Both the position numbers and the translations under genes were made by a program. Shown here one piece after another: positions 37,556-46,443 of a stretch of DNA of 64,000 nucleotides; within the stretch, counting starts at the first letter, position 1, and the number at the start of each line of letters is the position of its first letter. Under the pieces are notes generated by a model. It was not told the DNA's origin, ran no database searches, and saw nothing but the letters and a program-made list of their open reading frames with translations. The DNA is from CAVTJL01 sp963752325 (GTDB taxonomy: Bacteria > Pseudomonadota > Alphaproteobacteria > Geminicoccales > Geminicoccaceae), in NCBI GenBank assembly GCA_963752325.1, contig CAVVXU010000005.1, positions 1,488,001 to 1,552,000 on the forward strand, in the 5' to 3' direction.

Positions 37556-40288
37556 ATGGGACGCGATGAGGTGTCGGTTGCCGACCGGCGGGGCTGGCAC
37601 GAGGTCTCGGTCGATGATGCGTTGCGCCGCCTCGATGTCGGGCCCGCGGGGCTGAGCGAGGCGGAGGCCGCGGCCCGGCTACGCCAGCATGGCGCGAACC
37701 GCCTGCCGGAGGAAGCGCGCCCCAGCGTCCTTCGCCGTTTCCTCCGCCAGTTCCACGACGTGCTGATCTACGTGCTTCTCGCCGCGGGCGCGGGCACGCT
37801 CCTGCTCGGACATCTCGTCGACGCGAGCGTCATCTTCGGGGTGGTCGTGATCAACGCGGTCATCGGCTTCTTCCAGGAGGGACGTGCCGAGGCCGCGATG
37901 GGTGCCATTCGCAAGATGCTGGCGCCGCACGCCAGTGTCCTGCGGGGCGGCCGGAGGCAGGCAGTTGACGCCGTGGACCTCGTGCCCGGCGACCAGGTCC
38001 TGCTCGAGCCCGGAGATCGCGTGCCTGCCGACCTGCGCCTCACCCGTGCCCGCGGTCTCGCCGTGCAGGAGGCGGCCCTGACCGGCGAGTCGGTGCCGAC
38101 CGAAAAAGGCACGAGACCAATTGTCGGCGAGGTCCCCCTGGGTGATCGATCCTCCATGGCCTATTCCGGCACGCTCGTGACCCGCGGCTACGGCCAAGGC
38201 GTCGTCGCGGCCACGGGCGGCGCCACAGAGATCGGCCGGGTGAGCGGCATGCTGGGCGCCGTCGAGACGCTGGAGACGCCGCTGGTCCGCCAGATGGCCG
38301 TGTTCGCCCGCTGGCTCAGCGCCGCGATCCTGGCGCTGGCGGCAGTAACGATCGCATTCGGCACGCTCGTTCGCGGCCTGCCGCTTCTCGATATGTTCAT
38401 GGCCGGGGTCGGCCTTGCCGTGGCTGCCATTCCGGAGGGGCTGCCCGCGGTGATGACGATCGCGCTCGCGATCGGCGTGCGCCGGATGGCCGCGCGCAAT
38501 GCCATCATCCGCCGCCTCCCGGCCGTCGAGACGCTGGGCTCCGTCAGCGTCATCTGCTCGGACAAGACGGGCACGCTGACCCGCAACGAGATGACCGTCG
38601 AGCGTCTGGCGCTGAGCGACATGATGCTGACCATCACCGGCCAGGGCTATTCACCCGCCGGCGAGATCCGACACGGCGACGAGCTGCTCGATCTGCAGGC
38701 AGAAGCCCGGCTGGCGGATCTCGCCCGCGCGGCGCTGCTCTGCAACGACGCTTCGCTGCACGAGACCGGCGGCATCTGGCAGGTCGAGGGCGACCCGATG
38801 GAAGGCGCGCTGGTGGCCTTTGCGATGAAGCTCGGCCTGGAGCCGGCCGACGAGCGGGCGCGGTGGCAGCGGCGCGACCTGATACCGTTCGACGCCGCCC
38901 ACCGCTTCATGGCCACCCTGCATCGGACCGAGGATGGCGCCGGCCTCGTCTGCGTCAAGGGTGCGCCGGAGCGCCTTCTCGAGATGTGCGCGATCGAGCG
39001 TCGGCTGGGCAGCATCGAGCCGCTCGACCAGGAGCTGTGGCTTGGCCGCATGACGGTAATTGCGGGCGAGGGCCATCGGCTTCTCGCCGTCGCAGCGAGG
39101 CCCGCCTACCCGGACGAGGAGGAGCTGGATCCGGCGCAGCTTGGCGGGGATCTCGTCTTTCTGGGGCTCGTCGGGCTCGTCGACCCGCCCCGCGAGGAGG
39201 CTATAGCCGCGATAGGCGCCTGCCGCGGTGCCGGCGTTGATGTGAAGATGATCACCGGCGACCATGCGGCGACGGCGCTCGCCATCGCGGACCGGCTGGG
39301 CCTCCCGACGGATGTTGGAGCGCTCACCGGCGTGGAGATCGACCGGCTCGCCGACGACGAGCTCGGCCGCCGCGTCGACAAGGTGCACGTCTTCGCGCGC
39401 ACCAGCCCCGAGCACAAGCTGCGCCTCGTGCGCGCGCTGCAGGCAGCGGATCGTGTCGTCGCGATGACCGGCGACGGCGTCAACGACGCACCGGCGCTGA
39501 AGCGCGCGGACGTGGGCATCGCGATGGGCGCCGGCGGCACGGAGGCCGCCAAGGAGGCGGCCGAGATGGTCCTCGCCGACGACAATTTCGCGACCATCGC
39601 CGCCGCCGTGGAGGAAGGCCGCGGCGTCTACGACAATCTCAAGAAGGCCATCGCCTTCATCCTGCCGACGAACGGGGGCGAGGCCCTCATCCTGGTCGCT
39701 GCCATCCTCCTCGGCGTCGAGCTGCCGATCACGCCCGTGCAGATCCTCTGGGTCAACATGATCAGTGCCGTCACGCTGGCCCTGGCGCTCGCCTTCGAGG
39801 AGGTCGAGCCTGGCGTCATGCGGCGTCCGCCCCGGCTCGCGGGCGAGCCCTTGCTCTCGGGCTTCCTGATCTGGCGCGTGGCATTCGTCTCGGCGCTCAT
39901 CCTTGTCGGCGTGTTCGGCCTTTTCGCCGCCTACCGGGCCGCCGGCGCCGATCTCGATCGTGCCCGGACCGTCGCGGTCAACACCCTCGTGCTCTTCGAG
40001 GTCTTCTATTTGCTGAACTGCCGTCGGCTGCTCGACCCGATCCTCTCGCGCGAGGGGCTGCTCGGCAGCCGTCCCGTGCTGGTGGCGATCGCGGTCGTGC
40101 TGCTCCTGCAGCTCGCCTACACCTACCTCCCGCCGCTCGATCTGCTCTTCGCCACGACACCGCTCGGCGTGCTCGACTGGGCCCTGATGATCTTCGTCGC
40201 GTTCTGGGTGCTCCTTCTCGTCGAGGCCGAGAAGTGGCTGCTGAGCCGCTGGCGCGCGCGAGGCGGGCGCCCTAGTCTCCTGGAATAG
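37556..40288 (+). CDS. P-type cation-transporting ATPase (P2A-like)
   Basis: About 910 residues, intact. The N-terminal cation ATPase domain reads SEAEAARLRQHGANRLPEE. The TGES actuator motif is near 177, TM4 holds PEGLP near 292, the phosphorylation site is DKTGTLTRNEM near 336, the hinge motif MTGDGVNDAPALKRADVG is near 636, and TM6 reads LPITPVQILWVNMISAVTLA. The order and spacing fit SERCA/PMR1-like or bacterial calcium/manganese exporters. I take the ATG at 37556 with AGGAAG upstream; a GTG at 37514 would add 14 residues. It pumps a divalent or monovalent cation out of the cytoplasm; the ion cannot be fixed by eye. No adjacent regulator was seen. Confidence 0.93.
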   Translation: MGRDEVSVADRRGWHEVSVDDALRRLDVGPAGLSEAEAAARLRQHGANRLPEEARPSVLRRFLRQFHDVLIYVLLAAGAGTLLLGHLVDASVIFGVVVINAVIGFFQEGRAEAAMGAIRKMLAPHASVLRGGRRQAVDAVDLVPGDQVLLEPGDRVPADLRLTRARGLAVQEAALTGESVPTEKGTRPIVGEVPLGDRSSMAYSGTLVTRGYGQGVVAATGGATEIGRVSGMLGAVETLETPLVRQMAVFARWLSAAILALAAVTIAFGTLVRGLPLLDMFMAGVGLAVAAIPEGLPAVMTIALAIGVRRMAARNAIIRRLPAVETLGSVSVICSDKTGTLTRNEMTVERLALSDMMLTITGQGYSPAGEIRHGDELLDLQAEARLADLARAALLCNDASLHETGGIWQVEGDPMEGALVAFAMKLGLEPADERARWQRRDLIPFDAAHRFMATLHRTEDGAGLVCVKGAPERLLEMCAIERRLGSIEPLDQELWLGRMTVIAGEGHRLLAVAARPAYPDEEELDPAQLGGDLVFLGLVGLVDPPREEAIAAIGACRGAGVDVKMITGDHAATALAIADRLGLPTDVGALTGVEIDRLADDELGRRVDKVHVFARTSPEHKLRLVRALQAADRVVAMTGDGVNDAPALKRADVGIAMGAGGTEAAKEAAEMVLADDNFATIAAAVEEGRGVYDNLKKAIAFILPTNGGEALILVAAILLGVELPITPVQILWVNMISAVTLALALAFEEVEPGVMRRPPRLAGEPLLSGFLIWRVAFVSALILVGVFGLFAAYRAAGADLDRARTVAVNTLVLFEVFYLLNCRRLLDPILSREGLLGSRPVLVAIAVVLLLQLAYTYLPPLDLLFATTPLGVLDWALMIFVAFWVLLLVEAEKWLLSRWRARGGRPSLLE

Positions 40289-40305
40289 CCTGGATCGGAG
40301 GCGAG

Positions 40306-41070
40306 ATGGCAGGGAGGCGCGGCGCGGCGCTCGTGACGGGCGCCAGCACCAGGATCGGGCGTGCGCTCGCCCTGCGACTCGCCGCCGAGGGCTACGACGT
40401 CGCGGTCCATTGCCGCCAAACGCATCGCGCGGAGGCCGAGGCGACGGCTGCAGCCATCGAGGCCCTCGGCCCCAGGGCTACGGTGGTCTTTGCCGATCTC
40501 GCCCGACTGGAGGAAGTCGACCGCATTGTGCCGACAGCCGCGGCGGCGCTGGGACCGCTCGGCGTGCTCGTCAACAACGCTGCGATCTTCGAGCTCGACC
40601 GCCTCGAGACGCTCTCCGCCCACTCGTTCGAGCGTCATGTCGCGATCAACCTCAGGGCGCCCATCTTCCTCGCCAAGGCGTTCGTGGTGCAGCTGCCCGA
40701 GGGTGCGGAGGCCGCCATCGTCAACATGATCGACGAGCGCGTCTTGAACCTCACGCCCAATTTTCTGTCGTACAGCATCGCCAAGACCGGTCTCTGGGCG
40801 GCGACGCAGGTCCTGGCCCGACAGCTCGCACCCAAGGTGCGCGTCAACGCCATCGGCCCCGGTCCGGCCATGCCGGCACCCGGCCGGACGGAGGAGGAGT
40901 TCGAGGCGCTCTGCCACAAGATGCCGCTCGAGCGCGGAACGAGCTCCGAGGAGCTGGCCGACGCGCTGGCCTTCATCCTGCGGACGAGGTCGATGACGGG
41001 GCAGCTCCTGACGCTCGACGGCGGCCAGCAGATGGGCTGGCTCACGCCCGGCTGGGCCGACAGCGAGTAG
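40306..41070 (+). CDS. SDR-family oxidoreductase, pteridine-reductase/FolM-like
   Basis: A 254-residue SDR with GAALVTGASTRIGRALALRL, where the TGASTRIG loop with arginine replaces the usual TGxxxGIG and is typical of pteridine reductase and FolM-type enzymes that use NADPH. VLVNNAAIFELDRLE is the NNA motif, and NMIDERVLNLTPNFLSYSIA, with the following KTGLW, carries an aspartate where classical SDRs have serine, then Tyr and Lys. The C-terminal GQLLTLDGGQQMGWLTP is standard. The likely role is reduction of dihydromonapterin or another pterin. It lies 17 bases after the ATPase stop. Confidence 0.82.
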   Translation: MAGRRGAALVTGASTRIGRALALRLAAEGYDVAVHCRQTHRAEAEATAAAIEALGPRATVVFADLARLEEVDRIVPTAAAALGPLGVLVNNAAIFELDRLETLSAHSFERHVAINLRAPIFLAKAFVVQLPEGAEAAIVNMIDERVLNLTPNFLSYSIAKTGLWAATQVLARQLAPKVRVNAIGPGPAMPAPGRTEEEFEALCHKMPLERGTSSEELADALAFILRTRSMTGQLLTLDGGQQMGWLTPGWADSE

Positions 41071-41078
41071 GTGAGGCT

Positions 41079-41993
41079 ATGACGGAGCCCGTGGCGATCA
41101 GGGCGGCCCGAGACCTGGGCTACGCGACGGCGCTCGTGGATGTGGGCGGGGTGCGGCTCCACTGCGTGCGCCATGGGGAGGGGCCCCTGCCGCTCCTCCT
41201 CCTCCATGGCTGGCCCGAGCTCTGGCTCACCTGGTCGCGGGTCGCCGGATTGCTGGGGCAGCACCATCAGCTCATCATGCCCGACCTGCGCGGGTTCGGC
41301 GCCAGCCGCCAGCCGACGGATGGACCCTCCGACAGGGCGGGACCGGATGTCCACGCCAACGACCTCCTGACATTGCTCGACAGGCTGGGCGTCGAGCGCG
41401 TCGGCGTCGTCGCGCACGATGTGGGCTCGCTCGTGGCGCAGAGCCTCGCTCGTGCCATGCCGGAGCGGATCGCGGGCCTCTTCTTCTTCAACTGCTTCTA
41501 TCCGGGCATCGGGCAGCGCTGGCTGCTGCCGTCGCAGATCCCGGAGATCTGGTACCAGACCTTCAACCAGCAACCCTGGTCGGCGGCGCTCGTCGGCAGC
41601 GCTCGCGAGAGCTGCCGCCTTTACATCGGCCACTTCCTGCGCCACTGGGCGGCCGACCCGCATGCCTTCGACGACGTGCTCGAGACCTGGGTCGACAACT
41701 TTCTCGAGCCCGGCAATCTGCAGGGCGGGTTCGACTGGTACAGGAGCGTCGCCGAGGCGCGCCGGCGGATGATGGAGGGAACGGCGCCCGCCCTTGCGCC
41801 CATCGGCCTGCCGACACGGGTCTTCTGGGGCAGCGAGGATCCCGTGCTTCGGGCGGCCTGGATGGATCGGCTCCCCGACTTCTTCACCCATGTCCGCGCC
41901 TCGGTCGCGGAGGGTGCCGGCCACTTCGTCCACTGGGAGCAACCGGCTCGGGCGGCGGCCGAGATCCGGACCTTCTTCGCCGGCTCGAGCTGA
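41079..41993 (+). CDS. Alpha/beta hydrolase of the epoxide hydrolase/dehalogenase group
   Basis: A 304-residue protein. LLLHGWPELWLTWSRV carries the HGxP oxyanion motif, PDLRGFGAS follows, and VAHDVGSLVAQSLA puts an aspartate nucleophile (AHDVG) where esterases have serine. The C-terminal WGSEDPVLR gives the acid and GAGHFVHWEQP the catalytic histidine, all as in epoxide hydrolases and haloacetate dehalogenases. A cap domain (about 130-210, rich in W, F and Y) covers the site. Which halide or epoxide it acts on is not deducible. It begins eight bases after the preceding gene and is probably co-transcribed with it. Confidence 0.85.
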   Translation: MTEPVAIRAARDLGYATALVDVGGVRLHCVRHGEGPLPLLLLHGWPELWLTWSRVAGLLGQHHQLIMPDLRGFGASRQPTDGPSDRAGPDVHANDLLTLLDRLGVERVGVVAHDVGSLVAQSLARAMPERIAGLFFFNCFYPGIGQRWLLPSQIPEIWYQTFNQQPWSAALVGSARESCRLYIGHFLRHWAADPHAFDDVLETWVDNFLEPGNLQGGFDWYRSVAEARRRMMEGTAPALAPIGLPTRVFWGSEDPVLRAAWMDRLPDFFTHVRASVAEGAGHFVHWEQPARAAAEIRTFFAGSS

Positions 41994-42002
41994 GGCCCCT
42001 GG

Positions 42003-42986
42003 TCAGCCCGGACGTTCCGGAGGCCCGGCCGTCCCGCCCTGCTCGGGCGTCTCGTCCGTCGGCTCGTCCCCCTCGGCGGGCGGCTCGTAGGAGGCGATCT
42101 CGGCGAACGCGAAGAGGAGGAGGACCACACCGAAGAGGATCTCCGCCACGACAATGAGGCGCGCAATCCCTGAGGTGGGCGTGATGTCGCCGTAGCCGAT
42201 CGTGCTCAGCGTGACGATCGAGAAGTAGAGCGCGTCGGCGAAATTGAGGCGCGCGGTCGTCCCGGCGTTGGAGAAGTTCGGCGCATGGGAGAAGTGGTCG
42301 AGGATCGCGTAGAGCGTCCCGAAGATCACGACGATGAAGCCGAACACCACCAGAAACGAGAACACGGGCACGCTGCGACGTGCCATCCGGCTGACGAAAG
42401 TCTGGAACAGATGGCCCGTCTCGTTCAGCAGCGCAGCGGCGTCGACGATCAGAACCCAAGTGATGAGCCCGATCCCGAAGGTGACGACCAGCAGAGCCAG
42501 GCTGTGCACCAACATGTCGGACCGTACGGGGAGGGCGAGATCGACGCCGACACCCAGCGCGGCCGAGGCCGCGAGCCAGATGAACCCCCGCCCCAATCCC
42601 GCGCTGCCGCGTCGATGGGCGAGCCGTCGAGCGATATCCCGCCGTCGATGCCATACGCCTCCCGCGAACGCCACGATGGGAATGGCAAAGCCGCCGAAGA
42701 CGACGGCGGGATGGGCCGCCGGAAAGGTCTCCTCCACGGCAACGGCGTAGATGCTGGCATAGAGCGGAAGCTCGATGGCCAGCGTCACAGCCAGCATGGG
42801 CTTGTCGGGCACGGCCGAGCGCACGACCCATACGGCCCCTCCGATTCCCACGAGAAGGAGGGCCACGATGGCCGGATGGCGGGCGCCGACGGCGAGCGTC
42901 ACGAGAAGCGTCGTGACGATGGCTATGGCTGCGCCGCTCGTCACAAGCCGATCATCTCGATGGCGCGTTGCAGGATCGGTTCGCAT
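42003..42986 (-). CDS. Ion channel with YGD-type selectivity filter and N-terminal membrane domain
   Basis: A 327-residue membrane protein. The C-terminal third has FFSFLVVFGFIVVIFGTLYAI-like hydrophobic helix (positions about 210-230), a pore loop ALYFSIVTLSTIGYGDITPT with the TIGYGD filter near 265, and an exit helix IVVAEILFGVVLLLFAFAEI. This is the two-helix potassium channel module (Ion_trans_2). The N-terminal ~190 residues add about five more membrane helices (GAAIAIVTTLLVTLAVGA, IVALLLVGIGGAVWVV, LAIELPLYASIYAVAV and others) that I do not recognise as a voltage sensor. The acidic tail (GDEPTDETPEQ) is cytoplasmic. It probably conducts K+. Confidence 0.8.
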   Translation of the reverse strand: MRTDPATRHRDDRLVTSGAAIAIVTTLLVTLAVGARHPAIVALLLVGIGGAVWVVRSAVPDKPMLAVTLAIELPLYASIYAVAVEETFPAAHPAVVFGGFAIPIVAFAGGVWHRRRDIARRLAHRRGSAGLGRGFIWLAASAALGVGVDLALPVRSDMLVHSLALLVVTFGIGLITWVLIVDAAALLNETGHLFQTFVSRMARRSVPVFSFLVVFGFIVVIFGTLYAILDHFSHAPNFSNAGTTARLNFADALYFSIVTLSTIGYGDITPTSGIARLIVVAEILFGVVLLLFAFAEIASYEPPAEGDEPTDETPEQGGTAGPPERPG

Positions 42987-43126
42987 AGGGAGCTTCCCCT
43001 CCTCCCGCGGTGCTCTGGCCCTGCTGCCCTGCTATCAAAGATCCCATGCCGTGTCGCCCCGTGGATGAGCGCGCGGCGCACGCAACCTCGAGCGGCGGAT
43101 TGGACGCCTGGGGAGGAGGTGGCCCG

Positions 43127-43453
43127 GTGTCATCCGTCAGCGAGGCCCAGGACGACCGCCGGGCACTCGGCCCCTGCCCGATCTGCGGCCGGCCGATGCT
43201 CGCGGGGCCCAGCGTCGATCGCCATCATTTCGTCCCGAAAAGCCGAGGCGGCCGGGAGACCGGGCACGTCCATCGGATCTGCCATCGCAAGATCCACAGC
43301 CTCTGGACGGAGCGGGAGCTCGAGCAGGCGTGGAGTGACCCTGAGACAATCCGCACCCATCCCGCGATGAGAACCTTCCTCGCCTGGCTGGCCGACAAGC
43401 ATCCCGAGTTCTATGTCCGAACCAGGGACTCGCGAGGCCGTCGGGGACGCTGA
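43127..43453 (+). CDS. Small HNH-like zinc-finger nuclease-domain protein
   Basis: A 108-residue protein with CPICGRPM, then DRHHFVPKSRGG and VHRICHRKIHSLW. The C-x2-C knuckle, D-x-HH and C-H-x3-H pattern resembles HNH endonucleases, with the DxHH as the catalytic histidine region and four possible zinc ligands. The GTG at 43127 is chosen because a strong GGAGGAGG lies eight bases upstream. Such single-domain HNH proteins are common in bacteria. It is not linked to a mobile element here. Nuclease activity is inferred from the motif only. Confidence 0.68.
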   Translation: MSSVSEAQDDRRALGPCPICGRPMLAGPSVDRHHFVPKSRGGRETGHVHRICHRKIHSLWTERELEQAWSDPETIRTHPAMRTFLAWLADKHPEFYVRTRDSRGRRGR

Positions 43454-43533
43454 GCGTGCTGCAACGGCGCTCGGCACGATGCGAGCCGTCACGGCTGCCT
43501 CTCGGGCCCGACCAGGACAGGGAGCCAAGTGGA

Positions 43534-44818
43534 ATGAGCGCATCTGACGCGCAGCACGAGACGATCATCACGCTGGAATCCGCCCAGCTCCGCTACGGGC
43601 CGGGTGCGGTGGACGATGTGGGCTATGAGCTCGGCCGCCTCGGCACGCGGAGCGTGTTTCTCGTGGCCGACCCGACGCTCCGCGGCTTCGGCGTGACCGA
43701 TCGGGTGATCGGGCTGATCGAGGCTGCGGGGATCGAGGTGACGCTCTTCGAGGACATCCACGTCGAGCCGACCACGGAATTGCTCGCCCGCGCCGCCGCG
43801 GTCGCCACCGAGGCCGATGTCGACGGGTTCGTGGCGCTGGGCGGCGGGTCGACCATCGACACGGCCAAGGTGGCGAACCTCATCAAGCGCCATGGCGGCG
43901 AGGTCATGGACTATGTGAACCCGCCGGTGGGCGGCGGCCGCAAGCCGCCCTCGCCGCTGTTCCCGCTCGTCGCCATCCCGACCACCTCGGGCTCGGGCTC
44001 CGAGGCGACCACGGTGGCTGTCCTCGACATCCCGGACCTGAAGATCAAGAGCGGCATCTCGCACCGCTTCATGCGGCCGACCGTGGCGGTGGTCGATCCC
44101 GAGCTCGCGCGCACGACGCCCGCCGGTGTGACCGCCTCGGCCGGGCTCGACGTCATCTGCCACGCCGCCGAGTCCTATACCAACCGACCCTTCGACAGCC
44201 GGCCAAAGCCAAAAACGCCGGACGAGCGGCCGCCCTATCAGGGCTCGAACCCGATCGCCGACATCTGGTCGATGAAGGCCTTGGAGTTCGGCGGCCGGTT
44301 CCTCGAGCGGGCGGTCAAGGACGGCGACGATGTCGAGGCGCGCGGCACGATGATGCTGGGCGCCACCATGGCCGGCATCGGCTTCGGCACGGCCGGCGTC
44401 CACATCCCGCATGCCTGCGCCTACCCGATCGCGGGCCTCAAGCACACCTACCATGCGCCCGGCTACAGCCGGAACCACGCCTTCGTCCCGCACGGCTACT
44501 CGGTCATCGTGACCGCACCCGCGGCCTTCCGCTTCACCTTCGAGGCCAATCCGGAAAAGCACCTCGAGGCGGCGCGGCTGCTGACCGGCGGCGAGCTCGA
44601 GGAGCCGGGGCCGGAGAGCCTGCCCAAGGCGCTGATAGCCCTGATGAAGGCGGTGGGTGCGCCCAAGGGCATCGCCGAGCTGGGCTATGGCGAGGCCGAC
44701 ATCCCGGCGCTGGTCGAGGGTGCCCTGAAGCAGCAGCGCCTGCTGTCCTTGAGCCCGCGGCCGACCGAGCGCAGCCGATCTCGAGGGCATCTTCCGCGCC
44801 TCGATGGCCAACTGGTAA
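43534..44818 (+). CDS. Iron-dependent alcohol dehydrogenase, GHB dehydrogenase / HOT-like (BlcB-like)
   Basis: Type III (iron) alcohol dehydrogenase of about 427 residues. FVALGGGSTIDTAKVANLIK is the GGGS NAD-binding loop, PTTSGSGSEATTVAVLDIPD follows, SAGLDVICHAAESYT supplies metal histidines, and GVHIPHACAYPIAGLKHTYH with SRNHAFVPHGYSV the rest. The NPIADIWSMKALEFGG segment is typical of hydroxyacid-oxoacid transhydrogenase. A frameshift near 44770 lets the frame run into the next gene; correcting one base ends it as ADLEGIFRASMANW at the TAA at 44816-44818. With the BlcC-type lactonase downstream, oxidation of 4-hydroxybutyrate to succinic semialdehyde is the best-supported role. Confidence 0.8.
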
Positions 44819-44853
44819 ACGCACCCCGCTGCGGGATGCTCCCGGAGAGCAAG

Positions 44854-45645
44854 ATGAGCGACATTCGCCTCTACATGCTGCAGACCGGCACGCTCAAGTG
44901 CAAGGTCCACAACATCAAGATGAACCAGGGCGACGGCGCCCCTTACGAGATCCCGGTGCCCTGGTTCTTCATCCAGCACCCCAAGGGCAACATCGTGATC
45001 GACGGCGGCAATGCCGTGGAGCTGGTCGACGATCCGCGCGGCTATTGGGGTGGCGTGGTCGACGTCTACTGGCCGGTGATGGACAAGAGCGAGGGCTGCG
45101 TCACCCAGCTGCGCGAGCTGGGCTTTGCGCCCGAGGATGTGCGCTACGTGCTGCAGTCGCACCTTCATCTGGACCACACGGGCGGCACGGGGCGCTTCCC
45201 CAACGCCACCCACGTGGTGCAGCGGCGCGAGTACGAATATGCCTACACGCCCGATTGGTTCGCGGCGGGCGGCTATATCCGCGCCGACTTCGACCGGCCG
45301 GGGCTGAAGTGGCAGTTCCTCGATGCCGAGCATACCGACTTCTGCGACCTCTATGGCGACGGCACGGTGCAGATGATCTTCACGCCGGGCCATGCGGTGG
45401 GCCATCAGTCCTTCCTCATCAAGCTGCCCAACACGGGCCACGTGCTGCTCACGGCCGATGCGGCCTACACGATGGACCACTGGAACGAGACCGCGCTGCC
45501 GGGCTTCCTCGCCTCGACCGTCGACACGGTGCGCTCGGTGCGCAAGCTGCACACCGTGGTCGAGCGGACCGGCGCCATGATCGTCACCGGGCACGATCCG
45601 GAGGCCTGGCCGACGTTCAAGAAGGCGCCCGGCTACTACGACTGA
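44854..45645 (+). CDS. blcC: Metallo-beta-lactamase-fold gamma-butyrolactonase / AHL lactonase
   Basis: 263 residues, exactly the length I recall for Agrobacterium BlcC (AttM). It opens MSDIRLYMLQTGTLKCKVHN and continues NIKMNQGDGAPYEIPVPWFF, with the motif SHLHLDHTGG (HxHxDH binuclear zinc site), FTPGHAVGHQS, LLLTADAAYT and the last metal histidine in VTGHDPEAW. The match to BlcC extends through the whole protein, unlike short AiiA-type enzymes. It hydrolyses gamma-butyrolactone and, in that family, also acyl-homoserine lactones. The start is the ATG at 44854 with GGAGAG upstream. It is 35 bases after the dehydrogenase gene. Confidence 0.9.
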   Translation: MSDIRLYMLQTGTLKCKVHNIKMNQGDGAPYEIPVPWFFIQHPKGNIVIDGGNAVELVDDPRGYWGGVVDVYWPVMDKSEGCVTQLRELGFAPEDVRYVLQSHLHLDHTGGTGRFPNATHVVQRREYEYAYTPDWFAAGGYIRADFDRPGLKWQFLDAEHTDFCDLYGDGTVQMIFTPGHAVGHQSFLIKLPNTGHVLLTADAAYTMDHWNETALPGFLASTVDTVRSVRKLHTVVERTGAMIVTGHDPEAWPTFKKAPGYYD

Positions 45646-45677
45646 GGGCCGGCAAGCGGGGGAGGGCGTGGGCGTTG

Positions 45678-46443
45678 GTGGACTATCTGGCGCTGCAGCG
45701 GCTGGACGGGCGGGTGGCGCTCGTCACCGCGGGCGGCAACGGCATCGGGCGGGCCACCGCCCACGCCCTGGCCCAGGCGGGGGCCCATGTGGCCGTCACC
45801 GACCTCGACGGCGAGGCGGCGGCCCGCGTGGCCGAGGAGATCGACGGCAGCGGCGAGGCCCACCGCCTGGACGTCACCGACGAGGCGGCCGTCGTCGCCG
45901 TGGTGGGCGAGGTCGCCGAGCCGCCGCGGCAGGCTCGACATCCTCGTCAACAATGCCGGCATCGGCGCCCGCATGCCCACCGTCGACCTCACCACCGAGC
46001 GCTGGGAGAAGGTGATGGCGACCGGCGCCTCGGCCAGCTTCTGGTGCGCCCGCGAGGCCGGCCGCCACATGCTCAAGGCCGGCAGCGGTGCCGTGGTCAA
46101 CGTGGCCTCGATCATGGGGATCGTGGGCACCACCCGCTATCCCAACATCGCCTACCACGCGTCCAAGGGGGCGGTGGTGAACATGACCCGGGCGCTCGCC
46201 TGCGAATGGGCCACAAGCGGCGTCCGCGTCAACGCCGTGGCCCCCACCTTCGCCCGCACCAAGCTGATCGAGCCCCTCCTCGCCGACGAGGAACTGAAGA
46301 AGAACCTCCTCGCGGACACGCCGATGGGCCGCCTGGCCGAGGCCGAGGAGGTGGCCGCCGCCATCCTGTTCCTCGCCTCCGACGCCGCCAGCATGATCAC
46401 CGGCGCCATCCTGCCCGTCGACGGCGGCTGGCTCGCACGCTGA
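45678..46443 (+). CDS. Short-chain dehydrogenase/reductase, one frameshift
   Basis: The first frame gives LDGRVALVTAGGNGIGRATA (NAD-binding loop) and AGAHVAVTDLDGEAAARVAE. After a break near 45925 the second frame gives RLDILVNNAGIGARMPTVDL, then NVASIMGIVGTTRYPNIAYH with Ser, Tyr-x3-Lys (AYHASKG) and VRVNAVAPTFARTKLIEPLL, ending SMITGAILPVDGGWLAR. The joined protein is about 254 residues, normal for an SDR. The starts GTG 45678 and TTG 45675 are both possible. The position directly after the lactonase and dehydrogenase suggests a role in the same hydroxy-acid catabolism, but it cannot replace a succinic semialdehyde dehydrogenase of the BlcA aldehyde dehydrogenase family. Confidence 0.8.

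Noticed and set aside
43489..45594. A 701-residue minus-strand open frame opposite the blc-like genes
   Set aside because: It is the antisense of two well-recognised enzymes and has no recognisable motifs of its own.
43534..45645. A 700-residue dehydrogenase-lactonase fusion
   Set aside because: The open frame joining them crosses a frameshift near 44770. Correcting one base gives the dehydrogenase its natural end, and the lactonase has its own ribosome site and a length equal to BlcC.
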